Assembly (NCBI RefSeq): GCF_014489575.1
Contig: NZ_CP060789.1
Coordinates: 2,046,001 to 2,110,000 of the forward strand
Reading direction: 5' to 3'
Source of the DNA: Tessaracoccus defluvii
Lineage (GTDB): Bacteria; Actinomycetota; Actinomycetes; Propionibacteriales; Propionibacteriaceae
DNA: 64,000 nucleotides
Shown: positions 19,487-33,510 of the stretch, one piece after another
Layout: every line of letters starts with the position of its first letter
Numbering within the stretch: the stretch's first letter is position 1
The notes under the pieces: model-generated
What the model was told of the DNA's origin: nothing
Seen by the model: only the letters and a program-made list of their open reading frames with translations
Database searches by the model: none
Made by a program: the position numbers and the translations under genes

Positions 19487-20983
19487 TCAGGCCGACGGCG
19501 CCACCGCACTCTCGGCGTCCCGCAGCGGGTTCTCCATGAGCAGGACCGCGGCCAGCGCCACCAGCAGCACCCCCGCCGGCAGCAGCATCGACTGCTCCAT
19601 CGCCGCGGAGAAGCCTTCCAGCACCTGTGGCGGCATCGGCCCCGTCGCCGCCCCCTGTCCCTGGGACGCGGCGCCCGGCCCGAGCTCGGCGACGAGCCGG
19701 GCCGTGATCACCGCCGAGATGGCGGCCGAACCGATCACGGAGCCGACCTGGCGGGTCGTGTTGTAGACGCCTGATCCCGCACCGGCGAGCAGCGGCGACA
19801 GCCGTCGGGTCGCGACGATCCCCAGCGGCCCCCAGATGAGCGAGCTGGACAGTCCGACGAACAGGCTGGGCAGCAGCAGCCACCAGGGGTTCCTGGCCGG
19901 GTCCATCCACAGCCCATACCACGCGTTGGCCAGAGCGAGCCCCAGCAACCCGGCTGCCATGTAGGGCCGGGCGTCACGATCCTGCAGGAACCGGCCCGTG
20001 AACGGCGACAGCACGCCCGACGAGACGGCCATCGGCACCATCAGCAGCGCCGACTCGGTCGGCGTGAAGCCCCTGGCCGACTGGACGTAGAGGATGATCG
20101 GGATGTTCACGGCCGCAACGGACATACCGACCATCGCGATGGCCGTGTTGGCGAGGACGAAGTTCCGGTCCTCGAAGAGGCGCGGCGGGACCAGTGGTTC
20201 GCGGGCGTTGACCCGCTGCCACCACACGAACGCGGCCATGGCGACCGCGCCGAAGGCGATGATCAGCCAGATGGGAAGGTCGAAGCGGAGCGGGCCGAGC
20301 CCCACCGGGATTGCTCCCCACTCGTAGGTCTGCCCCTCCTGAATGCCGAAGACGATGCAGAACAGGCCGACGGCGCTGAGCGCGACCCCGAGCAGATCGA
20401 ACGAGTGCGTGTGCAGTTCCAGTCGCGGCACGTTGACGGCGACCAGCACGATGCCCGCGATCCCGACGGGCACGTTGACGAAGAAGATCCACTCCCAGCC
20501 GGCCGCGTCGATGAGGAAGCCGCCGAGCAATGGCCCCACCAGCATCGCGACCCCGGCGACACCGCCCCACAGGCCCATCGCCGAGCCGCGCCGGTTCGGC
20601 GGGAAGGTCCGCATGATGACGGCCATCGTCTGCGGCGCCATCAGCGCGGCACCGAGCCCCTGGACGACGCGGGCCACGATCAGCATGGTGATGCTGCCCG
20701 CCAGCCCGCACCACAGCGACGAGGCGGTGAACACCGTCAGCCCCAGCAGGAAGATCGGTTTGGGGCCGAACCGGTCGCCGAGCCGACCGGTGACGAGCAG
20801 CGGGACGGCGTAGGCGAGCAGGTAGGCGCTGGTCACCCAGATGACCTCGTTGATGCCTGCCCCGAGCCCGCTCATGATGTGCGGGATCGCGACCGTCACG
20901 ATGGTGGCGTCGACGAGGATCATGAAGAAGCCGATGATCATCGACAGCAGGCCGGGCCAGGGTGACCGGTCGGTGTGCGTCAC
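19487..20983 (-). CDS. MFS transporter, DHA2 (EmrB/QacA) family
   Basis: 498 residues with 14 predicted transmembrane segments. Motif A appears as GRLGDRFGPKPIFLLGL and motif C-like sequence as GPLLGGFLIDAAGWEWIFFVNVPVG, the signature of the DHA2 drug:proton antiporter family. It begins with GTG. The gene is divergent from ligB with a 135-bp intergenic region; no regulator adjoins it. Likely an efflux pump of unknown substrate. Confidence 0.9.
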   Translation of the reverse strand: MTHTDRSPWPGLLSMIIGFFMILVDATIVTVAIPHIMSGLGAGINEVIWVTSAYLLAYAVPLLVTGRLGDRFGPKPIFLLGLTVFTASSLWCGLAGSITMLIVARVVQGLGAALMAPQTMAVIMRTFPPNRRGSAMGLWGGVAGVAMLVGPLLGGFLIDAAGWEWIFFVNVPVGIAGIVLVAVNVPRLELHTHSFDLLGVALSAVGLFCIVFGIQEGQTYEWGAIPVGLGPLRFDLPIWLIIAFGAVAMAAFVWWQRVNAREPLVPPRLFEDRNFVLANTAIAMVGMSVAAVNIPIILYVQSARGFTPTESALLMVPMAVSSGVLSPFTGRFLQDRDARPYMAAGLLGLALANAWYGLWMDPARNPWWLLLPSLFVGLSSSLIWGPLGIVATRRLSPLLAGAGSGVYNTTRQVGSVIGSAAISAVITARLVAELGPGAASQGQGAATGPMPPQVLEGFSAAMEQSMLLPAGVLLVALAAVLLMENPLRDAESAVAPSA

Positions 20984-21106
20984 GGTGTCCGCCTCTCGGG
21001 CTGGTCCTCGCCCGTGGCGGCGGGTGACGAACGGAATCTACGCCGGGGCCTGTCGCCGAACAAGACCTGTCGGGCGAGCGTGGACACCTGCGGCACCGGA
21101 CGGGTG

Positions 21107-21112
21107 CAGACT
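21107..21112 (+). promoter_or_regulatory. -10 hexamer, leaderless DNA ligase gene
   Basis: CAGACT ends exactly 6 nt before ATG 21119. Confidence 0.4.
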
Positions 21113-21118
21113 GAGCGG

Positions 21119-22633
21119 ATGGATACGGCACTGCAGCTGGTGGTGGACACGTCAGCCGCGGTCGCGGGCACTTCGGCCCGCGGCGGCAAGATCTCGCTGA
21201 TCGCCGACGTGCTGCGCGCCGTCGCCCCGGAGGACCTTGAGGTAACGGCGACCTACCTCGCCGGCGGCATCCGGCAACGCAGGACGGGCGTCGACTGGGG
21301 GACGCTGCGGACGCTGCCCGCCCCCTCGCCCACCGCCTCGCTGACGGTGCGCGACCTCGACACCGCCCTCGAACACCTGGCCGGACTCTCCGGGCCGGGC
21401 TCGGCGACTGCCCGCCGATCCGCCGTTGACGCCGTCTTCTCCTCCGCCACGGCCGCCGAGCAGCGTTGGCTCGTCTCCGTCCTCGCCGACGGCGTCCGTC
21501 AGGGCGCGCTCGACGCTGTCCTCATCGAGGCGGCCGCGAAGGCCGCGGGGGTGGCTGTGGCAGAGGTGCGTCGGGCGGCGATGCTGGCCGGCTCCCCCGC
21601 GACCGCGACAGCCATCGCGTTGACGGCGGGCGTCGAGGGACTGCGGGCAGTCGGGCTCGAGGTCGGTCGCCCCGTGCTCCCGATGCTGGCTGGCTCGGCG
21701 CCCGACGTGGCCGCCGCCATGGAGAAGGCCGGTGGCGGGACGGTCGCCGTCGACGCGAAGCTCGACGGGATCCGGCTGCAGGCCCACCGCGACGGCGACA
21801 CCGTCGCCCTGTTCACCCGTGGGCTGCAGGACATCACCGACCGGCTCCCCGAGACCGCCGCTCTGGTGCGGTCCCTGCCGGTGACGAGCTGCGTGCTAGA
21901 CGGCGAGGCGATGGCCCTCAGCCCCGACGGGCGACCACGGCCGTTCCAGGAGACGGCGGCGCGGACGGCCTCGGGCACCGGGATGGAGGTGACCGCGTTC
22001 TTCTTCGACGCGCTCCAGATCGACGGCCGCGACCTCCTCGACGCCCCGGGTGCCGAACGGTTCGCCGAACTCGCTCGCATCGTCCCGGAGTCCCATCAGG
22101 TGCGCAGGCTCGTCACCGCCGACGCCGCCGAGGCGGAGGCCTTCCTGACGGCGACGCTGGCCGCCGGACACGAGGGCGTCGTCGTCAAGGACCTCCAGGC
22201 CGGCTACGCGGCGGGGCGACGCGGCTCCTCCTGGGTGAAGGTGAAGCCGATCCACACGCTCGATCTGGTGGTGCTCGCCGTCGAACGGGGCAGCGGACGG
22301 CGCGCTGGCACCCTGTCGAACATCCACCTCGGCGCCCGTGACGCTGACGGCGGCTTCGTCATGCTCGGCAAGACCTTCAAGGGCATGACCGATGCCATGC
22401 TCGCCTGGCAGACCGAGAGGTTCCGGGAGTTGGAGGTCAGCGACGACGGATGGACCGTCACGGTGCGTCCGGAGCAGGTGGTCGAGATCGCGTTCGACGG
22501 CGTGCAGCGGTCGAGCCGCTATCCGGGCGGGGTGACGCTGCGGTTCGCCCGCGTGGTGCGCTACCGCGACGACAAGCCGGCCGCGGAGGCAGACACGCTC
22601 GACGCCGTCCGGGCGTTCAGTCCGTCCCGCTGA
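21119..22633 (+). CDS. ligB: ATP-dependent DNA ligase (LigB type)
   Basis: 504 residues. An N-terminal DNA-binding domain (about 1-190) is followed by the adenylation domain with nucleophilic lysine in AKLDGIR, then motifs CVLDGEAMAL (III), FFFDALQ (IIIa), HEGVVVKDL (IV) and SSWVKVKPIH (V), and an OB-fold. It seals nicks using ATP and is accessory to the NAD-dependent LigA, by analogy with mycobacterial LigB. No Ku or polymerase domain is linked. ATG 21119 excludes a longer in-frame extension from 20975. The 3' end overlaps the convergent NUDIX gene by 17 nt. Confidence 0.92.
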   Translation: MDTALQLVVDTSAAVAGTSARGGKISLIADVLRAVAPEDLEVTATYLAGGIRQRRTGVDWGTLRTLPAPSPTASLTVRDLDTALEHLAGLSGPGSATARRSAVDAVFSSATAAEQRWLVSVLADGVRQGALDAVLIEAAAKAAGVAVAEVRRAAMLAGSPATATAIALTAGVEGLRAVGLEVGRPVLPMLAGSAPDVAAAMEKAGGGTVAVDAKLDGIRLQAHRDGDTVALFTRGLQDITDRLPETAALVRSLPVTSCVLDGEAMALSPDGRPRPFQETAARTASGTGMEVTAFFFDALQIDGRDLLDAPGAERFAELARIVPESHQVRRLVTADAAEAEAFLTATLAAGHEGVVVKDLQAGYAAGRRGSSWVKVKPIHTLDLVVLAVERGSGRRAGTLSNIHLGARDADGGFVMLGKTFKGMTDAMLAWQTERFRELEVSDDGWTVTVRPEQVVEIAFDGVQRSSRYPGGVTLRFARVVRYRDDKPAAEADTLDAVRAFSPSR

Positions 22634-23081
22634 CGCTGAGGGCGGCGAGGATCGGCCGCTGTCCCTTCGTCAACAGGACGCCGGCCCGGTCGAGTTCCAC
22701 CCATTCGGCGCGGTCGAGTTCCGGGAACTCCTGGATCCTGCCCGAGCGCGGCGGCCATTCGAGTTCGAAGGTGCCGAATACGACGGCGGCCAGGTCGACG
22801 GAACCGTGCAGCCGGAAGGCGGTCAGAGACTTGCCGGAGGTGACGCGGAACTCGCCCAGGGCTTCGGGCTCGCCGTCGGGCACGTCGATCCCGAGCTCCT
22901 CGCGGAACTCGCGGCGGGCCGCATCCCAGGCCGTCTCGGTCGCCGAGTCGAACTCGCCCTTGGGGATCGACCAGGCGCCCTCGTCCTTGCGGGCCCAGAA
23001 GGGGCCGCCCATGTGCCCGAGAAGGATCTGCGTCCGGCCGTCGACGTCACGTTGCACCACGATGCCCGCGCTGTGTCTCAT
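22617..23081 (-). CDS. NUDIX domain protein
   Basis: 154 residues from ATG 23081, supported by GGAGGT 4-5 nt upstream; MRHSAGIVVQRD is a typical start. The Nudix box is GEFDSATETAWDAARREFREELG, with one residue more than usual between the Gly and the first Glu. ARKDEGAWSIPKGEF is typical of Nudix proteins acting on diadenosine polyphosphates or similar, which is only a family hint. HNH gene follows upstream of it in reverse order. Confidence 0.85.
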   Translation of the reverse strand: MRHSAGIVVQRDVDGRTQILLGHMGGPFWARKDEGAWSIPKGEFDSATETAWDAARREFREELGIDVPDGEPEALGEFRVTSGKSLTAFRLHGSVDLAAVVFGTFELEWPPRSGRIQEFPELDRAEWVELDRAGVLLTKGQRPILAALSVSGTD

Positions 23082-23140
23082 CGGACCTCCTGGGGGCTGT
23101 GGTTCTCCCTGTCTCAGGGCCACCAAACTACTACCAGGCA

Positions 23141-24661
23141 TCAGGCGAGGACGGCGTTGCGGCTCGGCGATCGCGCCTCACCGGGCACGACCAGCGTCCC
23201 GAACGGCGTCACCTCGTACCGATACCCCAACGGGCTCATCCACACCAGCCTCCCCGGCTCAGGCTGACTGACCCGCCAGAACCCAGCCGTCTTCGCCCGG
23301 TGCACCGTGCGGCTGAGCGGAGCCAGATTCCCCAGCGCCGTCTGCCCGCCGCGCCCCGGCCGGTAGGCGACGGTGTGGTCGAGGTCGAGCCCCGAGGCGG
23401 AGCGGGACGAGAACGGGAACGGCTCGTGAGGGGAGACCTGCTCGACGGCGCGGCGCATCCGCGGCGTCGGCACGTACCGGGCGGCAGGCTCAAGGTTCGG
23501 CAGGTCGATCACCGGATACACCTTCAGCATCACACCGTGACCCTCGCCAAGCAGTTCACCGAGCAACGCGGTCGTGATATGCCCCGCCCGCTCGACCCGC
23601 GCGACCCCGGTGAGGCCACCGAGCGCGTCCGAATGGATGTGAACAGCCAGGCCCAACGTCGGCCGAAGCCGCCCCAACAGCGCCGGATCGATCACAGGCC
23701 CAAGATCGGGAGGACCGGCCGGCCCGTAGCCTGCCGCGGGCAGAGCCCTCCCCTGAACCGGGTCGCCGGTTGGCTCGACACTCGCCCATGCGGGCTCCGG
23801 CGGCTCCAGCTCTTCAGGCGGCGGCGGGGACCACTCATCGAGGGGCTCCGGCGCCGTAGTCAGACGGGACCGCGACGCGGAAGGCAGCACCGGGACCAGA
23901 GGCAGTTCCCCCTGCACCGCCTGCTGGAGCAGGGCCAGCGCGTAGGCGGGGTTGGCCAGCAGCCCGAGCGCCTTGGCCCGGCGCTGGTTGTGGTCCAGGC
24001 CAGGGCACTCACCCACGAGGAGCCGGGCCAGCTCGTCGAGCCGGACGTCGAGGAAACGGGCGTCGAGCACATCGAGCCTGCCGGTGAGGTTCATAGCGCC
24101 GGCGTCGAGTCCCCAGGTCCAGACCCCGCGCGCCTCGCGGGTCTTGCGCTCCCGCTCGGCGGCCAGATCGTCGTCGGCCGTGATGATCAGCCGGTCCAGC
24201 AGGCTGAAGGCCGCGGTCCAGCCGAGGCCCGCCTGCGCCGGAAGCCACCGGTCGGTGACCCAATCGGCCTCCACCGGCCCAAGCTCTCGACACCGCCGCG
24301 CGGCCCGGAGCGCCCGCTGCGCATCGATCGACAACGCCTGGACCGCCTCGAACAGCCGCGGATGACGAAACTTCAGATCAATCGCCCCAGCAATATGCTC
24401 CGTAGCCATCCCGGCAGAGCAACCGAGAAGGCCCGCCACCTCCAGACGCAGAAACTCAGACACAGCAGGCGTACCCTCGCCGCCAACCGTCACCAGATGC
24501 TCATCCAGCGGCTCGAACAGCTCAGCCTCAGACACCCGATAGCAGGCAGCCAGATCACACAACGCACGAATCGTCTGCGCCTCACCACGACGGCGCAGCA
24601 GGAGACCCTCGCGGACATCCGCGAAGGCCTCCCGGGCAGTGATGAGCGCCAGCTTCTCCAT
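23141..24661 (-). CDS. DUF222 / HNH endonuclease family protein
   Basis: 506 residues. A long helical DUF222 region (about 1-370) precedes a C-terminal HNH module: LDLDHTVAYRPG, then NLAPLSRTVHRAKTAG with the second His. The family is multi-copy in actinobacteria, suspected to be selfish or mobile nucleases, but no role is proven. A GATAAT hexamer lies 5 nt before the ATG. A tRNA gene begins about 170 bp away, with a DnaA-box-like TTGTCCACA in between (minus strand, 24712-24720). Confidence 0.85.
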   Translation of the reverse strand: MEKLALITAREAFADVREGLLLRRRGEAQTIRALCDLAACYRVSEAELFEPLDEHLVTVGGEGTPAVSEFLRLEVAGLLGCSAGMATEHIAGAIDLKFRHPRLFEAVQALSIDAQRALRAARRCRELGPVEADWVTDRWLPAQAGLGWTAAFSLLDRLIITADDDLAAERERKTREARGVWTWGLDAGAMNLTGRLDVLDARFLDVRLDELARLLVGECPGLDHNQRRAKALGLLANPAYALALLQQAVQGELPLVPVLPSASRSRLTTAPEPLDEWSPPPPEELEPPEPAWASVEPTGDPVQGRALPAAGYGPAGPPDLGPVIDPALLGRLRPTLGLAVHIHSDALGGLTGVARVERAGHITTALLGELLGEGHGVMLKVYPVIDLPNLEPAARYVPTPRMRRAVEQVSPHEPFPFSSRSASGLDLDHTVAYRPGRGGQTALGNLAPLSRTVHRAKTAGFWRVSQPEPGRLVWMSPLGYRYEVTPFGTLVVPGEARSPSRNAVLA

Positions 24662-24830
24662 AACCCATTATCGGTCGCCCAGGCACCCATTTCCCAGAGC
24701 AATCCGGGACCTGTGGACAACCTCAAACACGCTCCGACAACGAGGGATACCGAGTTCAGACGGCGGGCACTCCCGCGCGCGGAGGACGACGAACGGCATG
24801 TCGGGAACGCCTGGCCCGTCGGACCTTACG

Positions 24831-24904
24831 TGCCCTCGACGGGATTCGAACCCGCACCGCAGCGGGTTTAAGCCGCCTGCCTCTGCCAATTGGGCCACGA
24901 GGGC
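24831..24904 (-). tRNA. tRNA-Leu (UAA anticodon), class I body
   Basis: A 74-nt cloverleaf on the minus strand: acceptor GCCCTCG/CGAGGGC, anticodon loop CTTAAAC with anticodon TAA, T loop TTCGAAT with stem GCGGG/CCCGT, discriminator A, no encoded CCA. The variable loop is only 5 nt (GCGGT), whereas bacterial leucine tRNAs normally have a long variable arm. The anticodon assigns it to Leu UUA codons, but the class I body makes the amino-acid identity less certain. Confidence 0.85.
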
Positions 24905-24997
24905 GTGGGTGAATCCTAGCCAGACCGGTTCCCTCCCGGTCCAGACCGGTGGCCCCTGCCCCGGGTAAGCTGGAGGTCCCCAGCCGAAAGGTGCCAG

Positions 24998-25506
24998 GTG
25001 ACCGTCTTCCTGATCATCGGAGCCGTGGGTGTGGCGTTGGTTCTCATGGCTCTGGTTGTCGGTGATGTGCTTGACGGCCTGTTTCACTTCGACGCTCTCG
25101 GGGGCGACCTGTTCTCGCTGTCCAGCATCGCCGCGTTCGTCGGCGCGTTCGGGTTCGGCGGTGCCATCGGCCTTGCCCTCCTCGACAACACGTTCTTCGC
25201 GTCCCTCGTCGGCATCGTGACCGGAGGCGCCGCCGCGTTCGGCGCCTACAAGGTCACCCAGGCCCTGAAATCAGGAGAGTCGGCCGCCTCGTTTCGCTCC
25301 GACTCGATGATCGGCCACACCGGGCGCGTCATCACCGCCATCCCCGAGGGTGGCTACGGCGAGATCACCATCAGCGTCGGCGGCCACGTCCGCAAGATCA
25401 GCGCGAAATCCCCCGTCGCCCTCTCCGCAGGCGACGAGGTGTGGGTTTCGTCGATCCTCTCCCCACCGCCGTCGAGGTCACGTCGACGGCGACTCCCCGG
25501 AACTGA
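24998..25506 (+). CDS. NfeD-like membrane protein (frameshifted at 3' end)
   Basis: About 169 residues after repair. Three hydrophobic segments (1-20, about 40-65, 68-85) precede an OB-fold NfeD C-terminal domain (IGHTGRVITAIPEGGYGEI, SAGDEVWV). The cccc run near 25462-25465 appears one C short: restoring it changes the tail to the family-typical ILSPTAVEV and moves the stop to 25506, before the flotillin Shine-Dalgarno. Unrepaired, the frame runs to 25552 into the flotillin gene. NfeD proteins partner with flotillins in membrane microdomains; the downstream gene encodes one. Confidence 0.82.
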
Positions 25507-25533
25507 CCCAGTAACCCGACTGAAAGGCACTCC

Positions 25534-27036
25534 ATGCCAGATCCCATCCTGACGGCCGTCGTCGGCCTAGTCGTCCTTGTTCTGCTGATCGGTCTGTTGA
25601 TCGCCAGCCGCTACAAGGTCGCCAAGCCGTCCGAGGCCTTTATCATCACCGGCCGCAAGGGCAGGGAGGTGCGCAACCCGGAGACCGGCATGGTGTCGAC
25701 AGACCTGAGCGGCCAGAAGGTCGTCATGGGTGGCGGCGTCTTCGTGGTCCCGTTCATCCAGCGCCTGCACGTCCTCGACCTGTCGTCGCGCCGCATCATG
25801 GTCACCATCCGCAACGCCGTCTCCGGCCAGGGCATCAAGCTGAACGTCGACGGCGTCGCCATTGTCAAGGTCGGCGGCAACGAGGATTCGATCCGCGCCG
25901 CCGCGCAGCGCTTCCTCTCCCAGCAGGACGAGATCGAGCCCTTCACGCAGGAGACCCTCGCCGGCTCGCTGCGCTCCATCGTCGGTTCGCTGACGGTCGA
26001 GCAGATCATCCGTGACCGTGCGGCCTTCGCGCAGCGCGTCACCGACGAGTCCGAGTCCTCGCTCACCGGCCAGGGCCTGGTGCTCGACACCTTCCAGATC
26101 CAGGACATCACCGACGACGGCACGTACCTGAACGACCTGGGTCGTCCCGAGTCGGCAAAGCTGGGCCGCATGGCCGCCGTCGCCGAGGCCGAGGCCCGCC
26201 GCGAGGCGGAGCAGGCGCAGATCGCCGCCGAGCAGCAGATCGCCATCTCCAACCGCGAACTGATCCTGAAGAAGGCCGAGATCCAGTCCGAGACCGACGC
26301 CGCCCGCGCCACCGCGGCCTCCGCCGGTCCCCTGGCCCAGGCCGACCGCGACCAGGCGATCCTGCAGGAGCAGGAGAAGGTCGCCGTCGCGCAGGCCGCG
26401 CTGAAGGAACGACAGCTCGACACCGAGGTCCGTCGCCCCGCCGACGCCGAGCGGTACCGCGTCGAGACCGAGGCCGAGGCCAAGCGCAACGCCGCGATCT
26501 TCGAGGCAGATGCCCGCAAGGCTGCATCGATCGCAGCCGCAGAGGCTGAGGCCGAGAAGGCGCGTCTGTCCGGTGTGGGTGAGAAGTCCCGCCGTTCCGC
26601 GCTCGCCGAGGCCGAGGCCATCGAGGGTGCACGCCGAGGCGAGGCTGAGAAGGCCCGCCGTATCGCCGAGGCCGAGGCCCTGCGGGCCGAGGGTGAGGCG
26701 CAGGCGGCCGCGGTGCTCGCCGTCGGCCAGGCCGAGGCAGAGGCGATGGAGAAGCGGGCCGAAGCGTTCGCGCACTACAACGACGCCGCGACCCTGCAGA
26801 TGCTGATCGAGGTCCTGCCGCAGATGGCCGAGAAGATCGCGGCGCCGATGAGCGCCATCGATACGCTCACCGTCATCTCCAGCGACGGTGCCTCGACGCT
26901 GCCGCGTCAGGTGACCGACAACGTGATGCAGACCATGCAGATGCTGAAGGACACCACCGGCTTCGATCTGACGGCGCTCATCGACCGCTTCGGAAAGAAG
27001 GACGACACCGTCAAGGGCGAGGTCGCCGGCGAGTAG
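25534..27036 (+). CDS. Flotillin-family (SPFH/band 7) protein
   Basis: 500 residues. One N-terminal membrane segment (ILTAVVGLVVLVLLIGLLI), an SPFH domain (about 30-210, VGGGVFVVPFIQRLHVLDLSSRR-type core), a long Ala/Glu-rich coiled coil with the flotillin EA repeats (about 210-410), and a C-terminal flotillin region. It scaffolds membrane microdomains together with NfeD. ATG 25534 has AAAGG 8 nt upstream. A strong terminator follows, closing the NfeD-flotillin operon. Confidence 0.92.
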   Translation: MPDPILTAVVGLVVLVLLIGLLIASRYKVAKPSEAFIITGRKGREVRNPETGMVSTDLSGQKVVMGGGVFVVPFIQRLHVLDLSSRRIMVTIRNAVSGQGIKLNVDGVAIVKVGGNEDSIRAAAQRFLSQQDEIEPFTQETLAGSLRSIVGSLTVEQIIRDRAAFAQRVTDESESSLTGQGLVLDTFQIQDITDDGTYLNDLGRPESAKLGRMAAVAEAEARREAEQAQIAAEQQIAISNRELILKKAEIQSETDAARATAASAGPLAQADRDQAILQEQEKVAVAQAALKERQLDTEVRRPADAERYRVETEAEAKRNAAIFEADARKAASIAAAEAEAEKARLSGVGEKSRRSALAEAEAIEGARRGEAEKARRIAEAEALRAEGEAQAAAVLAVGQAEAEAMEKRAEAFAHYNDAATLQMLIEVLPQMAEKIAAPMSAIDTLTVISSDGASTLPRQVTDNVMQTMQMLKDTTGFDLTALIDRFGKKDDTVKGEVAGE

Positions 27037-27051
27037 CCTGCACCGCTCCAC

Positions 27052-27089
27052 GCCGACGCGCCGGTCCCTGTGGGGGCCGGCGCGTCGGC
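27052..27089 (+). terminator. Rho-independent terminator after flotillin
   Basis: Two perfect 13-nt arms (gccgacgcgccgg at 27052-27064 and its complement at 27077-27089) surround a 12-nt loop, followed by CTTTCT. Confidence 0.75.
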
Positions 27090-27163
27090 CTTTCTGGTGT
27101 CAGGGGGCGGGCGTGGGGCTTCCGTGCGTGCCTTCACCCATGGCCCGGATTGCGGCGCCTCGC

Positions 27164-27376
27164 TCAGTACTTCTGCGTCGGGCTCTCGTCCGGGCCGTCG
27201 TCTTCCAGCGGGACCTCGATCCGCTGTTCGATCCAGTCGGCCTCGTCGGCCTCAGTGTCGGGGCCGCCCTCCGGCTCCTCGACGTCGTCGGGATCGATAT
27301 CCAACTGCTGGTCGGCGAAGTCGGCCTCGTCCACCTCGTGACCGGGGCCCGGGGTCTCTGTCGTCATGTCGCTCAC
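27164..27376 (-). CDS. Small acidic protein (DUF5709-like)
   Basis: 70 residues, about a third Asp/Glu, with no membrane segment or cysteine. The segments DEADWIEQRIEVPLEDD and PGHEVDEADFADQQL resemble short acidic actinobacterial proteins of the DUF5709 type. It has no obvious partner: flotillin is upstream on the other strand and the PTS genes are downstream of a 100-bp gap. Function unknown; family assignment is tentative. Confidence 0.55.
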   Translation of the reverse strand: MSDMTTETPGPGHEVDEADFADQQLDIDPDDVEEPEGGPDTEADEADWIEQRIEVPLEDDGPDESPTQKY

Positions 27377-27480
27377 CTCTCCACAGGGTCGCTGTTCCTG
27401 CCCCCGACACTACCCGCGGCGGGGCGGGCCGGGAGTCCGGGCGCGATGCCGCCGAGGCCCGGAGCTTCGGGGAACCCCGA

Positions 27481-31890
<4,410 letters not shown>

Positions 31891-32044
31891 GCGCCACTCT
31901 CCTCCGTCGGGCGGTGCGGCCGCTGAACCGCACAGCGCGTTCCCGAGCGACACTAGGTGGCGTTGCCGAGGATCGCAGCGCTTCTGCTCCATGCGAAGAC
32001 GAAAGTTACTGCGCGGGGCCCTCGGGCCGGGCGACGGGGCAGAC

Positions 32045-32977
32045 CTAGGGAGAGCCGACCGGGTCGAGCAACTCGTGCGCGATCCCGTCGAGGATGTCCG
32101 TCTCGCTCACGAGCACCTCGCCGGCCGGGACCCGGCGCACGATCTCGGCCAGGATCGTCGACCCGGCCCCGATCACCGCCGCCCGTAGCGGGTGCATCAG
32201 CGAATGGGCGACGATCTCGTCGGTCGTCTGCCCCAGCCAACGCTGGTTGGCCTCGTCGATGACGGCGCGCGTCAGCACCGTCCCGTGGACGGCGTCGCGC
32301 GAATACTCCCGCAGGCCGAGGTGGTCGGCCGCGACGCTGGTGACCGTGCCGGCGACGCCGATGGCCGCGGCGATGGAGGCGAAGTCGGTGCCGGAGCCGT
32401 CGAGCTTCTCGTCGATGAACGCCCGGGCCGCGGCCTGCTGGGCCTGCGTCGGCGGCTCCGTCGGCAGGAAGCGCTCGTTGATGCGGACGGCGCCGATGTC
32501 CAGGCTGACCGCCGAGGCGACGTCGCCGTCCTCGCCGACGACGACCAGCTCGGTCGATCCGCCGCCGATGTCGAAGATCAGCGTCGGCCGGGCGGAGTCG
32601 ACCCCGCTCAGCACGCCGGCCGACGACAGCCGCGCCTCCTCGTCCCCGCTGATCACGTCGACGCCCACTCCGAGGCGCTCCCGCACCCCTGCCTCGAGCA
32701 CGTCCCGGTTGGTGACGTCACGGGCTGCGGAGGTGGCGACGAAGCGGGTGCTGTCGACCCCATGTGCGGCGATGACGTCGCGGTACTCGTCGAGGACCGC
32801 GAACGTGCGGGCCAGGGCATCGGGGTGGAACTCGCCGGTCGCATCGACGCCCTGGCCGAGCCGGGCCAGCCGCGTCAGCCGGGTCAGTTCGGCCAGCGAG
32901 CCGTCGTCCTCGCGTCGGAGGACCAGCAGGCGGACGGAGTTGGTGCCGCAGTCGACGGCGGCGACGGTGCGGCTCAC
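32045..32977 (-). CDS. Ppx/GppA exopolyphosphatase-like phosphatase
   Basis: 310 residues of the actin-like ATPase fold: N-terminal AVDCGTNSVRLLV and phosphate loop FDIGGGSTELVVVGEDG. Members hydrolyse polyphosphate or pppGpp. The length is that of the short actinobacterial paralogue found downstream of eno. Its ATG overlaps the DUF501 stop by 4 nt, so the two are translationally coupled. Confidence 0.92.
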   Translation of the reverse strand: MSRTVAAVDCGTNSVRLLVLRREDDGSLAELTRLTRLARLGQGVDATGEFHPDALARTFAVLDEYRDVIAAHGVDSTRFVATSAARDVTNRDVLEAGVRERLGVGVDVISGDEEARLSSAGVLSGVDSARPTLIFDIGGGSTELVVVGEDGDVASAVSLDIGAVRINERFLPTEPPTQAQQAAARAFIDEKLDGSGTDFASIAAAIGVAGTVTSVAADHLGLREYSRDAVHGTVLTRAVIDEANQRWLGQTTDEIVAHSLMHPLRAAVIGAGSTILAEIVRRVPAGEVLVSETDILDGIAHELLDPVGSP

Positions 32978-33501
32978 GCCTGCGCGCTTCCAGGGACGGA
33001 GCCGAGGCCGGTGGGGTCGGCGGCGCAGGCCCGGTGCCAGTCGTCGCCGAGGAGGTCGAGCGCCTCGTCACCGAACGGGTTGACGCCGCGGCCGGCGGCG
33101 AGCGCGTGTCCAACGAGGACGTGCAGGCACTTGACGCGGGTGGGCATGCCTCCGGCGGAGATTCCGTCGATCTCGTCGACGTGCCCGAGTGACTCACGGT
33201 CGGCGAGGTACGCCTCGTGGGCGGCGCGGTAGTGGGCGGCCAGGTCTGCATCGTCGGCGAGACGCGCCGTCATCTCGGTCATCAGCCCGGACGCCTCGAG
33301 CGTCGACACCGCGGACACCAATTGGGGGTTGGTCAGGTAGTACGTCGTGGGAAACGGCGTGCCGTTGGGCAGCCGCGGCAGCGTCTTCACCACGCCGGGC
33401 TTGCCGCACGGGCACCGCCACGCGACCTCTGCGACACCGCGGGGTTCGCGGCCGAGCTGCGCCTCGACGACGGCGAGGTCGTCGGCGGTGGGTTGCGTCA
33501 T
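32974..33501 (-). CDS. DUF501 domain protein
   Basis: 175 residues. The DUF501 signature is present: RCPCGKPGVVKTLPRLPNGTPFPTTYYLTNP, GGMPTRVKCLHVLVGHALAAG and NPFGDEAL. Cysteines CPC and C128 could bind metal. It sits between the FtsB-like gene and ppx, its conserved location in actinobacteria. Function unknown. Confidence 0.9.
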   Translation of the reverse strand: MTQPTADDLAVVEAQLGREPRGVAEVAWRCPCGKPGVVKTLPRLPNGTPFPTTYYLTNPQLVSAVSTLEASGLMTEMTARLADDADLAAHYRAAHEAYLADRESLGHVDEIDGISAGGMPTRVKCLHVLVGHALAAGRGVNPFGDEALDLLGDDWHRACAADPTGLGSVPGSAQA

Positions 33502-33510
33502 GGATGGTCC

